A DNA stretch of 64,000 bases from Megascapheus bottae (Eukaryota > Chordata > Mammalia > Rodentia > Geomyidae): NCBI GenBank assembly GCA_024803745.1, contig JANJXV010000013.1, positions 12,074,501 through 12,138,500 on the forward strand. The letters run 5' to 3'. How positions within the stretch are numbered: position 1 is the stretch's first letter; every line of letters begins with the position of its first letter. Shown here piece after piece: positions 1 to 14,177 of the stretch. The notes below the pieces were generated by a model that saw only the letters and a program-made list of their open reading frames with translations, searched no databases and was not told where the DNA came from. Both the position numbers and the translations under genes were made by a program.

Positions 1-219
1 CTGGGGGGCTTGAACTCAGACTCTGGGTGCTGTCCCTGAGCTTTGATGCTCAAGGCTAGTGCTCTACCACTTGAGCTATACTGCCACTTTGGTTTTTGGT
101 TTAGTTTATTGGAAATGAGAGTCTCACAGACTTTCCTGCTCAGGCTGGCTTGGGATCACGATCCTCAGATATCTCCCTGGGTAGCCAGGATTGCAGATGT
201 GAGTCACCAGCACTGGGCT
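1..219 (-). mobile_element. B1-Geo dimeric SINE (reverse), cut by the window start
   Basis: Read on the minus strand it has a B1/7SL-like left half (box-B-like tgtgagtcaccagcac region and 'cctcagatatctccc' in reverse) and then the Geo right monomer (reverse of 'gttcaagcccc'). The tail lies at or before position 1. Confidence 0.85.
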
Positions 220-230
220 TGTACATCACC

Positions 231-428
231 TTTTTTTTTTGGCCAGTCGTGGGACTTGAACTCAGGGCCTGAGCACTGTCCTTGGACTTTTTCTCAAGGC
301 TAGAGCTCTACACTTGAGCCACAACACCACTTCCAGCTTTTTGCTATGTATGTGGTACCAAGCAATCAAACCCAGGTCTTTGTGCATGCTAGGCAAGCAC
401 TCTACCACTAGGCCAAACTCCCGGCCCC
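231..428 (-). mobile_element. IDL-Geo SINE (reverse) with target-site duplication
   Basis: The element starts with a poly-T (the reversed tail), followed by the Geo right arm ending 'gccacaacaccacttcc' and the tRNA-Ala/ID-like left arm ending 'aaactcccggcccc'. It is flanked by near-perfect 11-bp repeats TGTACATCACC (220-230) and TGTACATCGCC (429-439), so insertion was by L1-type retroposition directly beside the older B1-Geo. Confidence 0.9.
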
Positions 429-950
429 TGTACATCGCCTTTATAATAAAGATTTAACGTTTTTTTAAAAAGGGGTTCAGGGAATCATAAACACCTATGA
501 ACCTGAGAAACCCGTGGACTGCTGCAGCAAGCAGTGGGGATGCAAGATACCTCAGCTAGAATTGCTCCTGACCCCAGAGTTCAGGGAAAGGTCAACCATG
601 AATGTGGCTAGACACACATCTCTGTGGGGACCTGCAGACAGGACCTGTCTCCTGAGATACACTCCTCCCCACTTGTGACATGTTCAAAAGACTGATTCCC
701 TAAGGCAACTACTGCCCCCTTCCATCCTGTGTGGGTACGGCTTTGAAGCTGGGGTGGCATTTGAAACATGAGTCGGCTTTTAACAAAGGATGTACAAGAG
801 CTGGGAGAAAAAGTAGAACTAGGCTGAACACTGGAGGACAGGGTCAGTGGACACAGTGGGTATTATGCTCAGCATCCCGAGAGGGGTGAAAGAATGTAGG
901 TAGTAGGGTCACTGGGGGAGGCTTCATCACTCCTGCTTTCCACCCCTTAG

Positions 951-1982
951 GTGCAGTGCTTTCACCCCAAGGAGGACCGGTGGAGCCTGCGGTCGCCAGC
1001 ACCTTTCTCACAGCGATGTCTTGAGGCTGTCTCCCTTGAGGACACCATCTATGTAGTAGGAGGCCTCATGAGCAAAATCTTCACCTATGACCCAGGCACA
1101 GATGCCTGGAGGGAGGTAGCTGTCCTCCCCAGCCCTGTGGTAAGTAGAGGCTCCTGGCATGGTCCTCACCTGGGTCTGATCCAGTCCATTTGTAAGGCTC
1201 TGGAACTTGGAGGTGGTGGGTCTCAGGCATGGCTCTGGGTAAGTGGCCCGATTAGGCCATATTAGGGCAGAGCCTGGGCTGCAGTCTTGAGGGGGATCCA
1301 GTGAACCTTACCTAACTTCAAAGAGCAAACGACAGGATAAGCTTTGCATTAGTAATGAAAGGCAGTCCAGGTCCTAGAAGCTCTTGACTCCTACAGCTCT
1401 CTCTCCCTTGAAATTCAAGAGACTATGCAGAAGTGTGATTGGTCTTGTGGGATCTACCCATTCTGGCCTTTGGTAATTTTAAAACTGACTTTTAAGCCTA
1501 ACATCCTAAGACAGGAGTGTGATTGTTACTGCTAGTGTACTGGTCATATGCCAGACAAGGGACCATGTACAATGTAAACCCCTTTAACTGTGAAGAGAAT
1601 CCTGTAAAGGTAGTTGACCACATACTGCAGATGAGATCTAAAGCCCAGCATAGTTACATGACTTTTCTAGGCCATTCATAGAGTGTCTGTCTCCCTACCA
1701 TCCATCCAGCTGCCTGTTTATACTAGACCAGCCAGGAACTGAGGGGACCCTAGATTGGACCCCATAGATAATTGTCATTCTGTGTCCACATAGGAGAACT
1801 GTGGAGTGACAGTGTGCGATGGGAAGGTCCACATCCTTGGTGGGAGAGATGACCATGGGGAAAGTACTGACAGGGTCTTCACCTTTGACCCCAGCAGTGG
1901 GCAGGTGGAGGCCCAGCCACCTCTGCAGCGCTGCACCAGCTCCCACGGATGTGTCACCATTGTCCAGAGCCTGGACAAGTGA
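951..1982 (+). CDS. KLHL35: KLHL35, last two coding exons (C-terminal kelch repeats); partial gene
   Basis: Two phase-0 coding exons are visible. The first is 951-1139, preceded by a pyrimidine tract and AG at 949-950 and followed by GTAAGT at 1140. The second is 1794-1982, preceded by ATAG and ending in TGA at 1980-1982. Each is 189 nt, giving 63 and 62 residues. They encode kelch-propeller sequence: IYVVGG then YDPGTDAW in the first exon, and VHILGG then FTFDPSSG in the second, with the diagnostic double glycines. Kelch-like proteins pair an N-terminal BTB/BACK with a kelch propeller and act as CUL3 ubiquitin-ligase substrate adaptors; the substrate of KLHL35 is not known to me. The last blade lacks the usual Trp after the DP motif (SGQVEAQ). 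The symbol rests on kelch type plus position beside RPS3 in the conserved KLHL35-RPS3-ARRB1 order. BTB, BACK and the first kelch blades lie before the window. Confidence 0.88.
1140..1793 (+). other. KLHL35 last intron, with an old MIR-like fragment
   Basis: A 654-bp intron with a GTAAGT donor and an ATAG acceptor. The part around 1545-1680 (loss of counts, 'gtaaacccctttaa', 'ctgcagatgagatctaaagc', 'catagttacatgactt') resembles a diverged MIR SINE. No coding potential is seen in the rest. The preceding intron occupies 1-950: SINEs up to about 428, then sequence in which I recognise nothing. Confidence 0.6.
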
Positions 1983-2112
1983 CTCAGATTCCACAACTCA
2001 GCCAGACACAGGGAGACTGAGGCACAGCACTTCTCCCCTCCTGGCACCTCCATGTAAATAGCTCTTTAATTTATTGTCCCTTTTTCTTATAAATAAAATG
2101 TTCAAAGATTGG
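1983..2112 (+). other. KLHL35: KLHL35 3'UTR with poly(A) signal
   Basis: A short 3'UTR follows the TGA. AATAAA lies at 2092-2097 and a GT-rich stretch (gggtctgtgttcc) follows from about 2110, as expected of a cleavage and polyadenylation site. The end is estimated, not mapped. Confidence 0.75.
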
Positions 2113-4064
2113 GTCTGTGTTCCAGCTCAAGCCCACATCTACTCTTTATCTTACTACATTTGAGCTACTTACTACCTTAAGACTGAGTCATTTCAAACAA
2201 GCACTAGGAATTTATTTTTCAGTTGTGGAGGCAAGAAACCCAAGATCAAGGAACAGTAGATCCAGTGCAGGGTATGGGGTCTGCTTCAATAGCACTGCAG
2301 CTTCCTGCTGGAGAGGTGCAAGACAGTTCACTTAGGAGAGGTTCCACCTCATAATAACACCAACCCCAAGTGACTTAATTACTCAACGGAGGCCATACCT
2401 CTTAACACTGGTCAGACTGGGTGCTAAGACTTCGGTGGGGGAGGACACCTATATTCAGCCCATAGCACACCAACCTTACTGTAAAAATGCCAAAACCTAT
2501 TTTATGCAAAGTGGGCATCAGAGCCACAGGCCAGGTTGTGTACCCAGGCTTGCCAGATCCCTATCAGTGTAAGCACTGCTGCTATTATAAAACTTGCTGT
2601 GGCCTGGGGCTCCAGTAACAGTGACAACTGCTGGACAAGGTAGCTCAGCGAGTGAACAAAGCACAAGCCCATGGGAGATTGAGCCAAGCGGTCTGTGCCT
2701 GTGGCTCAGAGGTCAGAAGCCCTGCAAGGCCCATCTGCAGTCCCATCATTTGTACCAAGATTGCTTTTTTGGAGTGTCATCTGCTCCCAAAACTCCTACA
2801 AGGGCTGGCCCACACCCCCCATCTTCCAAAGCCCCAGGGCTTTGGCTGCAGGGTATCTCCAGCTGGGGATGGCCCATCACAGCCACAAAAGCCTAAACCC
2901 CAGCTGAGCTCAGCTCACAAATTACCAGATTAAGGAGCCCATGACCATCTGGACACATCTGATAATGGTAGCAGAGTGGGGGATGGAGTCCCAGCCCCAC
3001 AGAGCCTGCCTGACCCCATCCCACAAAGCTAAAGCACCATATTTCTTGCCTACCCAGGAAAAGGAGCATGTCCAGGGTAGGCCCTTTATCATGAGTGGGT
3101 ACTGCAAGTGCCAGGCAGTGACCCTCATATCCCATTTTGCTTCTCCATGCCTCCTACCACCATGAGCTGTGAAGCAAGCTTAAGGTTACCAGATTGGTGA
3201 GGAGTACAAGCCAGAATTTGAACTTATGTTTAGCCACCTCTAACCCCCCCCCTTTCCATAGTGTCTCATAGATTCCATTAATCTGAAAAAACCTTGTTGG
3301 GCACATATGGTATGTACATATAAGTTGTGTTTGAATGCCATCTCTGCCTCTAGGGAGTCAACTGGAGGGGAGACATGGTTTAAGTGGGATTAATCACATC
3401 CACAGAACTAAGCAAAGGGAAGCAGTCCTGCATTGTAATCTAACTTTAATGGAAACCATTTTATGTATAGCCTCTCCTGTTTAGTCACCAGTTCACTGTA
3501 CCTTATAGGCTGCCCTTACCATTCTCTTGTACCTCTTTTGCCAGACCCTCAAACAGAAACAATGCAGTATAGCATTGCAGAAACCACCGACCTAAAAATC
3601 TTGTTTCTGAGGAAGTTCTGATTTCTTGTGGTACTGGAGATTGAATACCAGATGGACCAGTGTTGATAGGCAAGTACTTTTACCACTTCGGCTAAACACA
3701 CACAAGTTCTTGAGGGTTTTAAAGCAGTTATCTTTATACTGGACTTGGATATACCTCAAAAAAAGTCTTACATTTCAAAGCTGTACCTTTCCAGGCAACT
3801 GAATTCAAAGGATGTAGCTCCCCTAGCTAAGCAAAGGGCTGTGAATGGGTCAGCAGCTAACCCACCAATGAGGGCAAGATGAATCCATCACTGCTTTGCC
3901 TGTTCAGCCATGCACCTGCCAGGCTGCCAGTGCTAGCAAGAGGCAACTTCATTTGAATTTCAGATAGCATGCCTCATTGCTTCACTTGTGAAAATGAGCA
4001 ATTTGGACCAGTCATCTCTCAGACCAAAGTTCTCATGTTTCTTGGCTCTTAAAAAACACAAGTA
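2113..4064. other. Intergenic, KLHL35 to RPS3; no gene seen
   Basis: Mostly unique sequence between the converging 3' ends of KLHL35 and RPS3. Several reading frames here (for example 2594-2933) are short, overlap in all frames and lack recognisable domains or splice structure. No clear young SINE before 4065. Confidence 0.6.
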
Positions 4065-4436
4065 GAGCCGAGAGTTTGGCCTAGTGGTAGAGTGCTTGCC
4101 TAACATGCACGAAGACCCAAGTTCGATTCCTCAGTACCACATAAATAGAAAAAAACTGGAAGTGGTGCTGAGGATCAAGTGGTAGAGCTCCAGCCTTGAG
4201 AAAGTCCAAGGACAGTGCTCAGGCCCTGAGCTGAAGCCCAGAACTGGCGGAAAAAAAAAAAAAAGCACAAGTAGGGGCTAGGAATATCCTAGTGGTAGAG
4301 TGCTTGCCTCATATGCATAATTCCCTGGCACCATATACACAGAAAAAGCCAAAAGTGGTATTGTGGCTCAAGCAGTAGAGCACTAGCCTTGAACACAAGC
4401 ACCAAGTTTAAGCCTCCATGCTAGCCAAAAATAACT
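4065..4436 (+). mobile_element. Two IDL-Geo SINEs head to tail
   Basis: The first (4065-4264) is a nearly full IDL-Geo ending in a long A tail; the sequence 'cacaagtag' before it recurs after it at 4265, marking the target-site duplication. A second, more diverged IDL-Geo (4275-4436) begins immediately afterwards with 'gggctaggaatatcc' and ends in 'gctagccaaaaata'. Confidence 0.85.
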
Positions 4437-4779
4437 GCTGGGTGGTGGATCCCACCCCTGTAACCCTAGTTACTCCTCATACTGATCATGCTGTTAATAG
4501 TTGTGTTTGCCCTGGGGCTTAGTTGGGCGCTGTTTAAGGTTTTACTCCACTTCCAGCTTTCTTCTGGTGGCTTACTATGGACTTTCTTGCTTCGAACTGA
4601 AGTGCTGTAGCAGAAAGGTGCTCCCTTTACTATGGCCAATTGAGAAGCTTCAGTGCTTCCCATGTCAAAAGCCTCATTTCTACCAGTGGATTCCTAGGAC
4701 CAACTTCACAGCATGTTTTTGGCTGCCTTACCCACCAGAAAGAGGCATTACATAATACATTGGGAACTGCTGGTTTTAC

Positions 4780-4882
4780 TTTTTTTGCCAGTCCTGGGCT
4801 TGAGCTCAGGGCCTGAGCACTGTCCTTGGACTTTCTCAAGATTAGAGCTCAACCACTTGAGCCCACTTCCGGCTTTTTTCTA
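4780..4882 (-). mobile_element. Geo monomer fragment (reverse)
   Basis: Starts 'ttttttgccagtcctgggcttgagctc'-type tail in reverse and stops after 'cacttccggcttttttctat', so only the right arm of an IDL-Geo is present. The stretch 4437-4779 before it and 4883-5660 after it show no recognised feature. Confidence 0.75.
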
Positions 4883-5660
4883 TCTGAGGTAGGTTGTTAA
4901 TGATGAAACAAACACTTTTGTCAAGTGTGCTCCCAGCACTATTCACTCAAGATTACTAAAGCACAATGTATACTGCAGTTTGGCCTGGTGCAGTTCAGTG
5001 CACTAGCCAGGCACATCCCAAGCCTATGAAAGCTGCCATTAAAGGGAAGTCTTTGCACGAGCCATGCTTCCACACGTCATGTAGTTTTCAGGCCAACTTG
5101 CCCTTCACTATTTTCACCTGAATAATGTTAAAAACATTCAATTTGTTACAAAATAGATACTAAGATTACCAATCTTGCTATTCCTGAGTGTAATGACTAA
5201 AACCATAGGATTTAGAAATGTTATTCTAGTGAAAGCTTTATATTGCTTAGATGAATTTATTTCTGAGCTTTAAGCTCAATGGCACAGGAACACCTCTATA
5301 CTTTAGATATGCTGAGGATTAAATGACTAAATAGCATAATATGGCCAAACAAAAGATTTCCTTATGAACCAAGAAATATGTATCAAAACATATTTCCTTC
5401 TTGGCTAGAGCTATAACTCGTGGTATGGCATACACTTATTATGTGCAGAAGACCTCTTCTAATGCTGTGATCCCGAGCCAGACAACCATGGTGTGGTCCT
5501 GCAGACAGAAGCCTTTGAGGTTTCACAATGTATTTCTCTGGTCAGCTCTGCTTGGGCCCTCCAGTTCTGGTTGTTATACCAAACATGGTTTAAGCCAAAA
5601 GGATAAGCAAGGCTGTGCAGGCCAACATCACCTACTGGACAGACAGTCTAGTAAGGCTTT

Positions 5661-5733
5661 AGGTCTTGTACATGATTTTATTAGATGTCTCTAGAGCACC
5701 ATCCAGGCTCCAGATACAGCTACCAAGGAGATC
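5661..5733 (-). other. RPS3: RPS3 exon 7 (3'UTR only) with poly(A) signal
   Basis: On the minus strand a TTTCAG acceptor at 5734-5736 opens an exon beginning GATCTCCTTGG, with AATAAA at 5677-5682 and the expected 'catgtacaagac' end. It corresponds to the non-coding terminal exon of mammalian RPS3; the stop codon lies in the preceding exon, four bases before its donor. The 5661 end is estimated from the poly(A) signal. Confidence 0.85.
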
Positions 5734-5859
5734 CTGAAATCAAATAAAACACAGTTATAAGAGACCTGGAAAGGAGGAAGAGTGTCTTAAAAATCTTCAG
5801 CAAATAAGGCATGGTAATCAAAGGAGCACTTGAGACTATTTTGTTATACAAACAGGCCA

Positions 5860-6105
5860 CAACCCTACACTACTTTTGCCTTCCAAGTGCTAGAATCACA
5901 GGCCTGCATCACCGAGCAAGCCAGGGCACAAAAAATCCGTGAGACTCTTATCTCCAATTAACCAACAGAAAACTGGAAGTGACGTTGTGACTTAAGAAGC
6001 AGAGCACTACGCTTGAGCTTTAAGAGCTCAGGGACAACACTCAGGCCCAGAGTTCAAGTCCCACAACTGACCAAAAAAAGAAAGAAAAAAAAAAAGAAAC
6101 CATCC
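5860..6105 (+). mobile_element. B1-Geo SINE remnant in RPS3 intron 6
   Basis: About 5928-6100 carries 'gtgagactcttatctccaattaacc', then the Geo arm ending 'gttcaagtcccacaactgacc' and an A/AG tail. Just before it (5870-5925) is a short reversed B1 piece ('ttccaagtgctagaatcacaggcctg'), so the locus is a composite. Confidence 0.75.
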
Positions 6106-6232
6106 CCATTCCAACAGTTTGTGAAGGTTTAAAGGTGGGCCCCAGATTTCTATATGTATTCTCCCACACAAAGCAGAGAAACCCAACTTTATTACCAGTG
6201 TGAAATATCAGAATAGAAAAAAAAGGAATAGA

Positions 6233-6440
6233 GCTGGGTGTGGTAGCTCAGGCCTGTAACCCTAGATATCAGGAGGCTGAGACCTGAGGATCAGGGGATC
6301 AGGATTCAAAGAGTCAACCGGGTACAAAAGGACCTGAGACTCATCTACAATTAATCTCTAGAAAACAGGAAGTGGGGCTTAGCTCAAGGTGGTAGCCTTG
6401 AGCTAGAGCTCAGGGACAATGCTGCAGCCTCCAGGGCCCC
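6233..6440 (+). mobile_element. B1-Geo SINE ending beside the RPS3 exon 6 donor
   Basis: The B1-like left half starts 'agctgggtgtggtagctcagg' (6233) and the Geo right arm ends near 'gggacaatgctgcagcc'. It lies in intron 6 of RPS3, antisense to the gene, and stops about 10-15 bp from the intron's GTATGT donor at 6447-6452. Confidence 0.8.
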
Positions 6441-6456
6441 CTGCACACATACCTGT

Positions 6457-9832
<3,376 letters not shown>

Positions 9833-9900
9833 CTTGCCGCTGCGCGACGTAGAGAGGAAAAGAGATAGCTCGCGGGCGGAAGTGGGTATAAGGAGCGTGG
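9833..9900 (-). promoter_or_regulatory. RPS3: RPS3 promoter and 5'TOP leader
   Basis: Minus-strand sequence just upstream of the ATG contains the pyrimidine tract TCTCTTTTCCTCTCT (9851-9865). This fits a terminal oligopyrimidine start, the hallmark of translation-machinery mRNAs controlled by mTOR/LARP1. A weak TATA-like TTATA (9887-9891) lies about 25 bp further upstream. The 5'UTR is short, about 30 nt. The transcription start is inferred from the tract. Confidence 0.8.
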
Positions 9901-10063
9901 TGTGACGACACAACTGTGCGACACCGACGCTTGCCCGTGCTCATGGGAAATGTAGTTTTACGTGAAGAAAGCGTCTCAGGGTGAGCACTGAGAATTGAGG
10001 TTTGAAGCCAGCCCAGGAAGTAAAGTCCTTGATGCTCTTACCTCTTATTAACTATCAAAAAAT

Positions 10064-10170
10064 CGGAGATAGAGCTATGGCTCAAAAGGTACAGCATTCG
10101 CCTTGAACCAGAAAGCTCTGGGACAGTGCCCAAGCCCTTGAGTTCAAACCCCAGGTCTGGCATTAAATAA
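10064..10170 (+). mobile_element. Solitary Geo monomer
   Basis: Starts 'ggagatagagctatggctc' and ends 'gttcaaaccccaggtctggc'; the left half of the dimer is missing. Confidence 0.7.
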
Positions 10171-10452
10171 TGCAAAAATACTTCCACATAGGACATGGGA
10201 AGTTAAAACAAGAAAAATAAAATGCAAAGAGTCACAAACATACAGATTTCTGGTCACAACAGCATGGATGTCTTTGCCTGAATACAAAGTCTTATTCATA
10301 ACTCTTTTTACAGAAATCCCAGTGTCTCTTAACTAGAAGAGAAATACACATGATCATTACTGTCACCTCTGGCCAATGTGGCTGCTGAGTAACTGAGATG
10401 TGGTTAGTCTTGAGTGGTAAAGAGCTGTAAGTATAAATTACACATTAGACTT

Positions 10453-10674
10453 TTTGGGGGGCAGGGGGTCATGGGGCTTGAACTCCGCCTGTGTGCTGTC
10501 CCTGAGCTCTTCAGCTCCAGACTATTGCCCTACCCTGGAGCCAAGCCCCACTTTCCTTTTTGTAGAGATTAATTGGAGATAAGAGTCTCAGGCTACATGT
10601 CCGGGCTGGCTTTGAAACTTGATCCTCAGATCAAGTAGCTAGGATTACAGGCGTGAGCCACTGCACCTGGCTTA
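10453..10674 (-). mobile_element. B1-Geo SINE (reverse) with target-site duplication
   Basis: Full reverse dimer, from 'ggggcttgaactccgcctg' to 'gtgagccactgcacctggct'. Imperfect flanking repeats 'acacattagactttt' (from 10440) and 'acacactagaccttta' (from 10674) mark the insertion. Confidence 0.85.
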
Positions 10675-11042
10675 CACACTAGACCTTTAAGTATAAGAAA
10701 TACAACACAAATTTTATGTTGATCATATATTGAAACAGTATCTTTAGATATGAGTAAAATAGGTTATTAAACACAAGTTCACCATTGTATTGCTTTTTTT
10801 TCACCCACATAACTACTAGAAAATTTAGAATGATATGTGTGGCAACATTTGAGAGTTTCATTACCTTCTGTTGGATAATACTTTTGTAATTTTTTCAATG
10901 GCAGAGAGGCATTGTGTTTTACTTGGCTTCATGTCTATGAGATTTGACACAGCAATTAGAAGAGGGTGGGCAACGAAAAATGTTCACAGACTGAATGAGC
11001 AAGCAAAAAGATTGATAAGGAGAGGTAAAGAAAAATCACTGT

Positions 11043-11580
11043 AGCCATGCAGTGGCTCACGCCTGTAATCTTAGCTACTCAGGAGGCTGAGATCTGAGGA
11101 TCACAGTTCAAAGTCAGCCTGGGGCATGCAAGTCTGGGAAACTCTTTTCTTCAATTAACCAGAAAACCAGAAGTGGCTCTGTGGCTCAAAGTGATAGATC
11201 ACTAGCTTTAAGCTAAAGAACTCAGGGACATTACTCAAGTCCAGAGTTCAAGCCCCATGACCGACCAAAAAAAACAAAAAATCACTTTTCAGCTAGGCAC
11301 TTGTGGCTCACAACTATAGTCTCAGCTACTCCTATAATCTCAGCTAATCCTAGCTGAGATATCAGGATCACAGTTCAAAGCCAGGCCAGGCAGAAAAGTA
11401 TGAGGTTCTCTTATCTTATTTCCAATAAACCACTCAGAAAAAAAAAAAAAAGCCTGAAAGTGTCACTGTGGCTCAAGTGGTAGAGTCCTAGCCTTGAACA
11501 CGTAAACAAGGCTCCAGGACAGAGCCTAGGCCTTGATTTCAAGCCCCGGGACTGGCAAAAAACAAAACAAAACAAAAAAC
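11043..11580 (+). mobile_element. Two adjacent B1-Geo SINEs
   Basis: The first (11043-11276) runs from 'agccatgcagtggctcacg' to an A tail and is flanked by AAAAATCACT on both sides (11031 and 11277). The second (11290-11580) follows at once, with an internal duplication of 'ctcagctactcctataatctcagctaatcc' type, and ends in an (AAAAC)n tail. Confidence 0.85.
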
Positions 11581-11589
11581 TCAATGTTA

Positions 11590-12115
11590 TCAGCCAGAAA
11601 CCAATGGCTCATGTCTAAGGCTGAGCTATGAGGATCAAGGGAGGATCAAGGTATAGGGGTTGGCCAGGCTGGAAGAGCCAGAGGTTTACCATCTGTGAGT
11701 TAGGGTTTATTGTCACAGGCTTATGGCTCTGGGCTATGGTTAGAGACTTAAGGCTCTAGGCTCTTCTAGTTGGCGGCTTACTTCTCTGTGTTTTATCCAC
11801 CAGTGTCCAGCATGCACAGCTGTTGTAGTCCTCAGCTTCCAGTGGCGTGGGCTGCAGCGGGGAACAGCAGGGAGCAGTATGAAGTAGTGGACACTGATGC
11901 TCACGCCTGTATTCCATTCTAGCTAACCAGAAGGCTGAGATCTGAGGATCCAAGCCAGCATAGGGGGAGATTTTTATCTCCCACGAACTAGCAAAAAGTT
12001 GGAACTGAAGGTGTAGCACAAGTGGCAGACTGCCAGCCTTAAGCAAAACAAACAAACAAAAAAAGCTAAGGGAGAATGTGAAGTCCTGAGTTTAAGCTTT
12101 GGTACTGGTACACAT
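11590..12115 (+). mobile_element. Degraded B1-like fragment and a B1-Geo SINE
   Basis: At 11590-11690 is a B1 left-half remnant ('aaccaatggctcatgtc'). A full but diverged B1-Geo spans about 11880-12115 ('gatgctcacgcctgtattcc' to 'agctttggtactggtac'); its tail passes directly into the CA repeat that follows. Confidence 0.7.
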
Positions 12116-12133
12116 GTATGCTCTCCCCCCCCC

Positions 12134-12135
<2 letters not shown>

Positions 12136-12181
<46 letters not shown>

Positions 12182-12196
12182 ACACACACACACACA
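12136..12196. repeat. (CA)n microsatellite at a SINE tail
   Basis: About 30 CA units broken by one CC step, starting just after the Geo tail of the preceding SINE. Confidence 0.95.
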
Positions 12197-12987
12197 GAGG
12201 CTAACACTAGAAGGTAGAACCTTCTAGTGTTAGAGCCCTACAGGCCTTGCTTAAGTGCTGGGACCTTTGGCTCTGTAGCAATGGTTGTTACAGCTCTGAG
12301 GCCTAGAGCACTGGAGAGAGGAGGGGGAAGTAGGACAGCTACAGCTGAAGGCTGCCCAGGGCTGGCAAGGGTGAGGAGGAAGAGGGCAGTCTCACTGCCA
12401 GGCAGGGAAAACCAGCCGGCTCTGCTTGAAGAGGACCCAGAGACAGGAAGCTTGTCCAGTTTAATTCTAGACCTTCCCCACACGGTGCATACCACGCTTG
12501 CCAGAAACCAAAACCAGCGTCATGGTCAATTTCATTACAGAAAGGAAAAGAGCACTCAGACTCATTTCCAGCATTATCAGATGTCAACACTTTCAGATGA
12601 AGCAGTTAGTTACTCTTCTAATTTTCTTATGTCCACAGGAATGTGAATGCCACAGAAATTAGCTGCTTGCAGTTATCTACTTAAAAACACACAAGTTTTC
12701 CTTGGACAGTTGTAGGCTTTATGCCATTTCCCTCGCTTCTGCCACTTCTGCTTCCATTCCTCACAACCCTAGGAATATCTTTGTGCATCCTGGAAACACC
12801 AGAGTTCCCAGCGGAGCTGTCCTATGACCCCTTCCCTGTCCATGCCCCTTGCGTTGCTTAACTCTTCACTGGTCTTGCTGGGTAATTTTCCAAGCAGATC
12901 CTGAGCAGCTAGATATTTTGCCAGTCCAAAGATCCATTAAAATGTTATTCCTTTCCACTCTTATTTGTTTACTTACCAAGAAGGCTC
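12197..12987. other. Intergenic unique sequence; no gene supported
   Basis: It contains open frames up to 139 codons on + (12227-12646) that overlap frames of similar size on the other strand and show no recognisable domain, splice site pattern or conserved family motif. I see no RNA gene here. Confidence 0.5.
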
Positions 12988-13102
12988 AAGCTGGGTGTGG
13001 TAGTGCATGCCTGTAATCCCAGCACTTGAGAGGCTGAGGCAAAAGGATAATGAATTTGAGATCAACCTAGGCTAAAAGTGAAATCTAATCTAAAAATAAA
13101 AT
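12988..13102 (+). mobile_element. B1-like SINE without Geo arm
   Basis: 'agctgggtgtggtagtgcatgcctgtaatcccagcacttg' onset of a classical B1, ending in 'ctaaaaataaaat'. It lacks the Geo right monomer seen in the dimers. Confidence 0.75.
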
Positions 13103-13224
13103 ATATTCTAAATGAGAATCCTAGCAGACCGGGAAAAATAACAGTATAGAAAGAACTGTTATATAAATTGACAATATATTGACAATTTCATATGTCAGTA
13201 GTTATATTTATTAAGAATTTATAG

Positions 13225-13416
13225 GCTAGGAGTTTAGCCCAGTGGTACAGTGCTTGCCTAGCATGGGAAAATCCAGGTTTGATTTCTTGGTACCACATAT
13301 ACAGAAAAAGCCAGAAGTGGTGCTGTGGCTCAAGTGGTAGAGCTCTAGCCTTGAGAAAGCCCAGAGATAGTGCTCAGGCCCTGAGTTCAAGCCCTGCGAC
13401 TGGCAAAAAAAAAATT
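13225..13416 (+). mobile_element. IDL-Geo SINE
   Basis: Full dimer from 'ggctaggagtttagcccag' to 'gcgactggc' plus A tail. Confidence 0.9.
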
Positions 13417-13457
13417 ATAATGTACCAGGCAGGCACTGTGCTAAAAACTTCATGTTG

Positions 13458-13900
13458 AATGCTGGATGCCAGTGGTTCATGCCTGTAATCCTAGCTACTC
13501 AGTAAGCTCAGATATGAGGATTGACGTTCAAAGCCAGCTTACACAGAAAATTCCTCAAGATTTTTTTTTGCCAGTCCTGTGGTTTGAACTCAGGGCCTGG
13601 GCATTGTCCTTCAGCTTTCTCAAGGCTAGCACCCTACCACTTGAGCCACAGCACAACTTTTGCCTTTTTCTGTTTATGTGGTACCAAGGAATCAAACCCA
13701 GGGCTTTGTGCATACTAGGCAAGCACTCTACCACTAGGCCACACTCCTGGCCTATCCTCAAGGTTCTTATATGCAGTTAAGGAACAAAAAGCCATATGTA
13801 TGGGTATGGCTAGAGTGCTAGCCTTGAACAAAATAGCATAGGGACAGCATGCAGGCTCTGAGTTCAAACCCCAGTACCAGCACCAAAAATAAATGAATAG
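13458..13900. mobile_element. B1-Geo (+) interrupted by IDL-Geo (-) at 13561-13754
   Basis: The B1 left half (13458-13560) is broken by a reversed IDL-Geo, after which sequence ending in a Geo monomer resumes (13800-13900, 'gttcaaaccccagtaccagc'). TCCTCAAG occurs on both sides of the insert, at about 13552 and 13756. Confidence 0.8.
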
Positions 13901-14177
13901 CTTTATGTACATTATATAATATGTACATAAACAGTGATGTTTAACTTGGCACCACTCTGCTACTTACTAAAACAAAAGGAGATTCTTACCAGACTTAAAA
14001 ATCTAGCTCCCCAAACTCAACTACTTATTCATATGAAGAATTTAAAGGATCAGGTAACATCCTTTTCCAAAAAAAAAAAGTGCTAATTTTCCATCCACAG
14101 ATGGACAGGTTAAGAGACACGAAGACATCTTAATGGTAGTGATAGCAGTGGAGGCAACTGGTCAAAACAGTGAAGAA

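Noticed and set aside
12227..12646. 139-codon plus-strand frame
   Set aside because: No recognisable family, no splice or promoter context, matched by equal-sized frames on the other strand.
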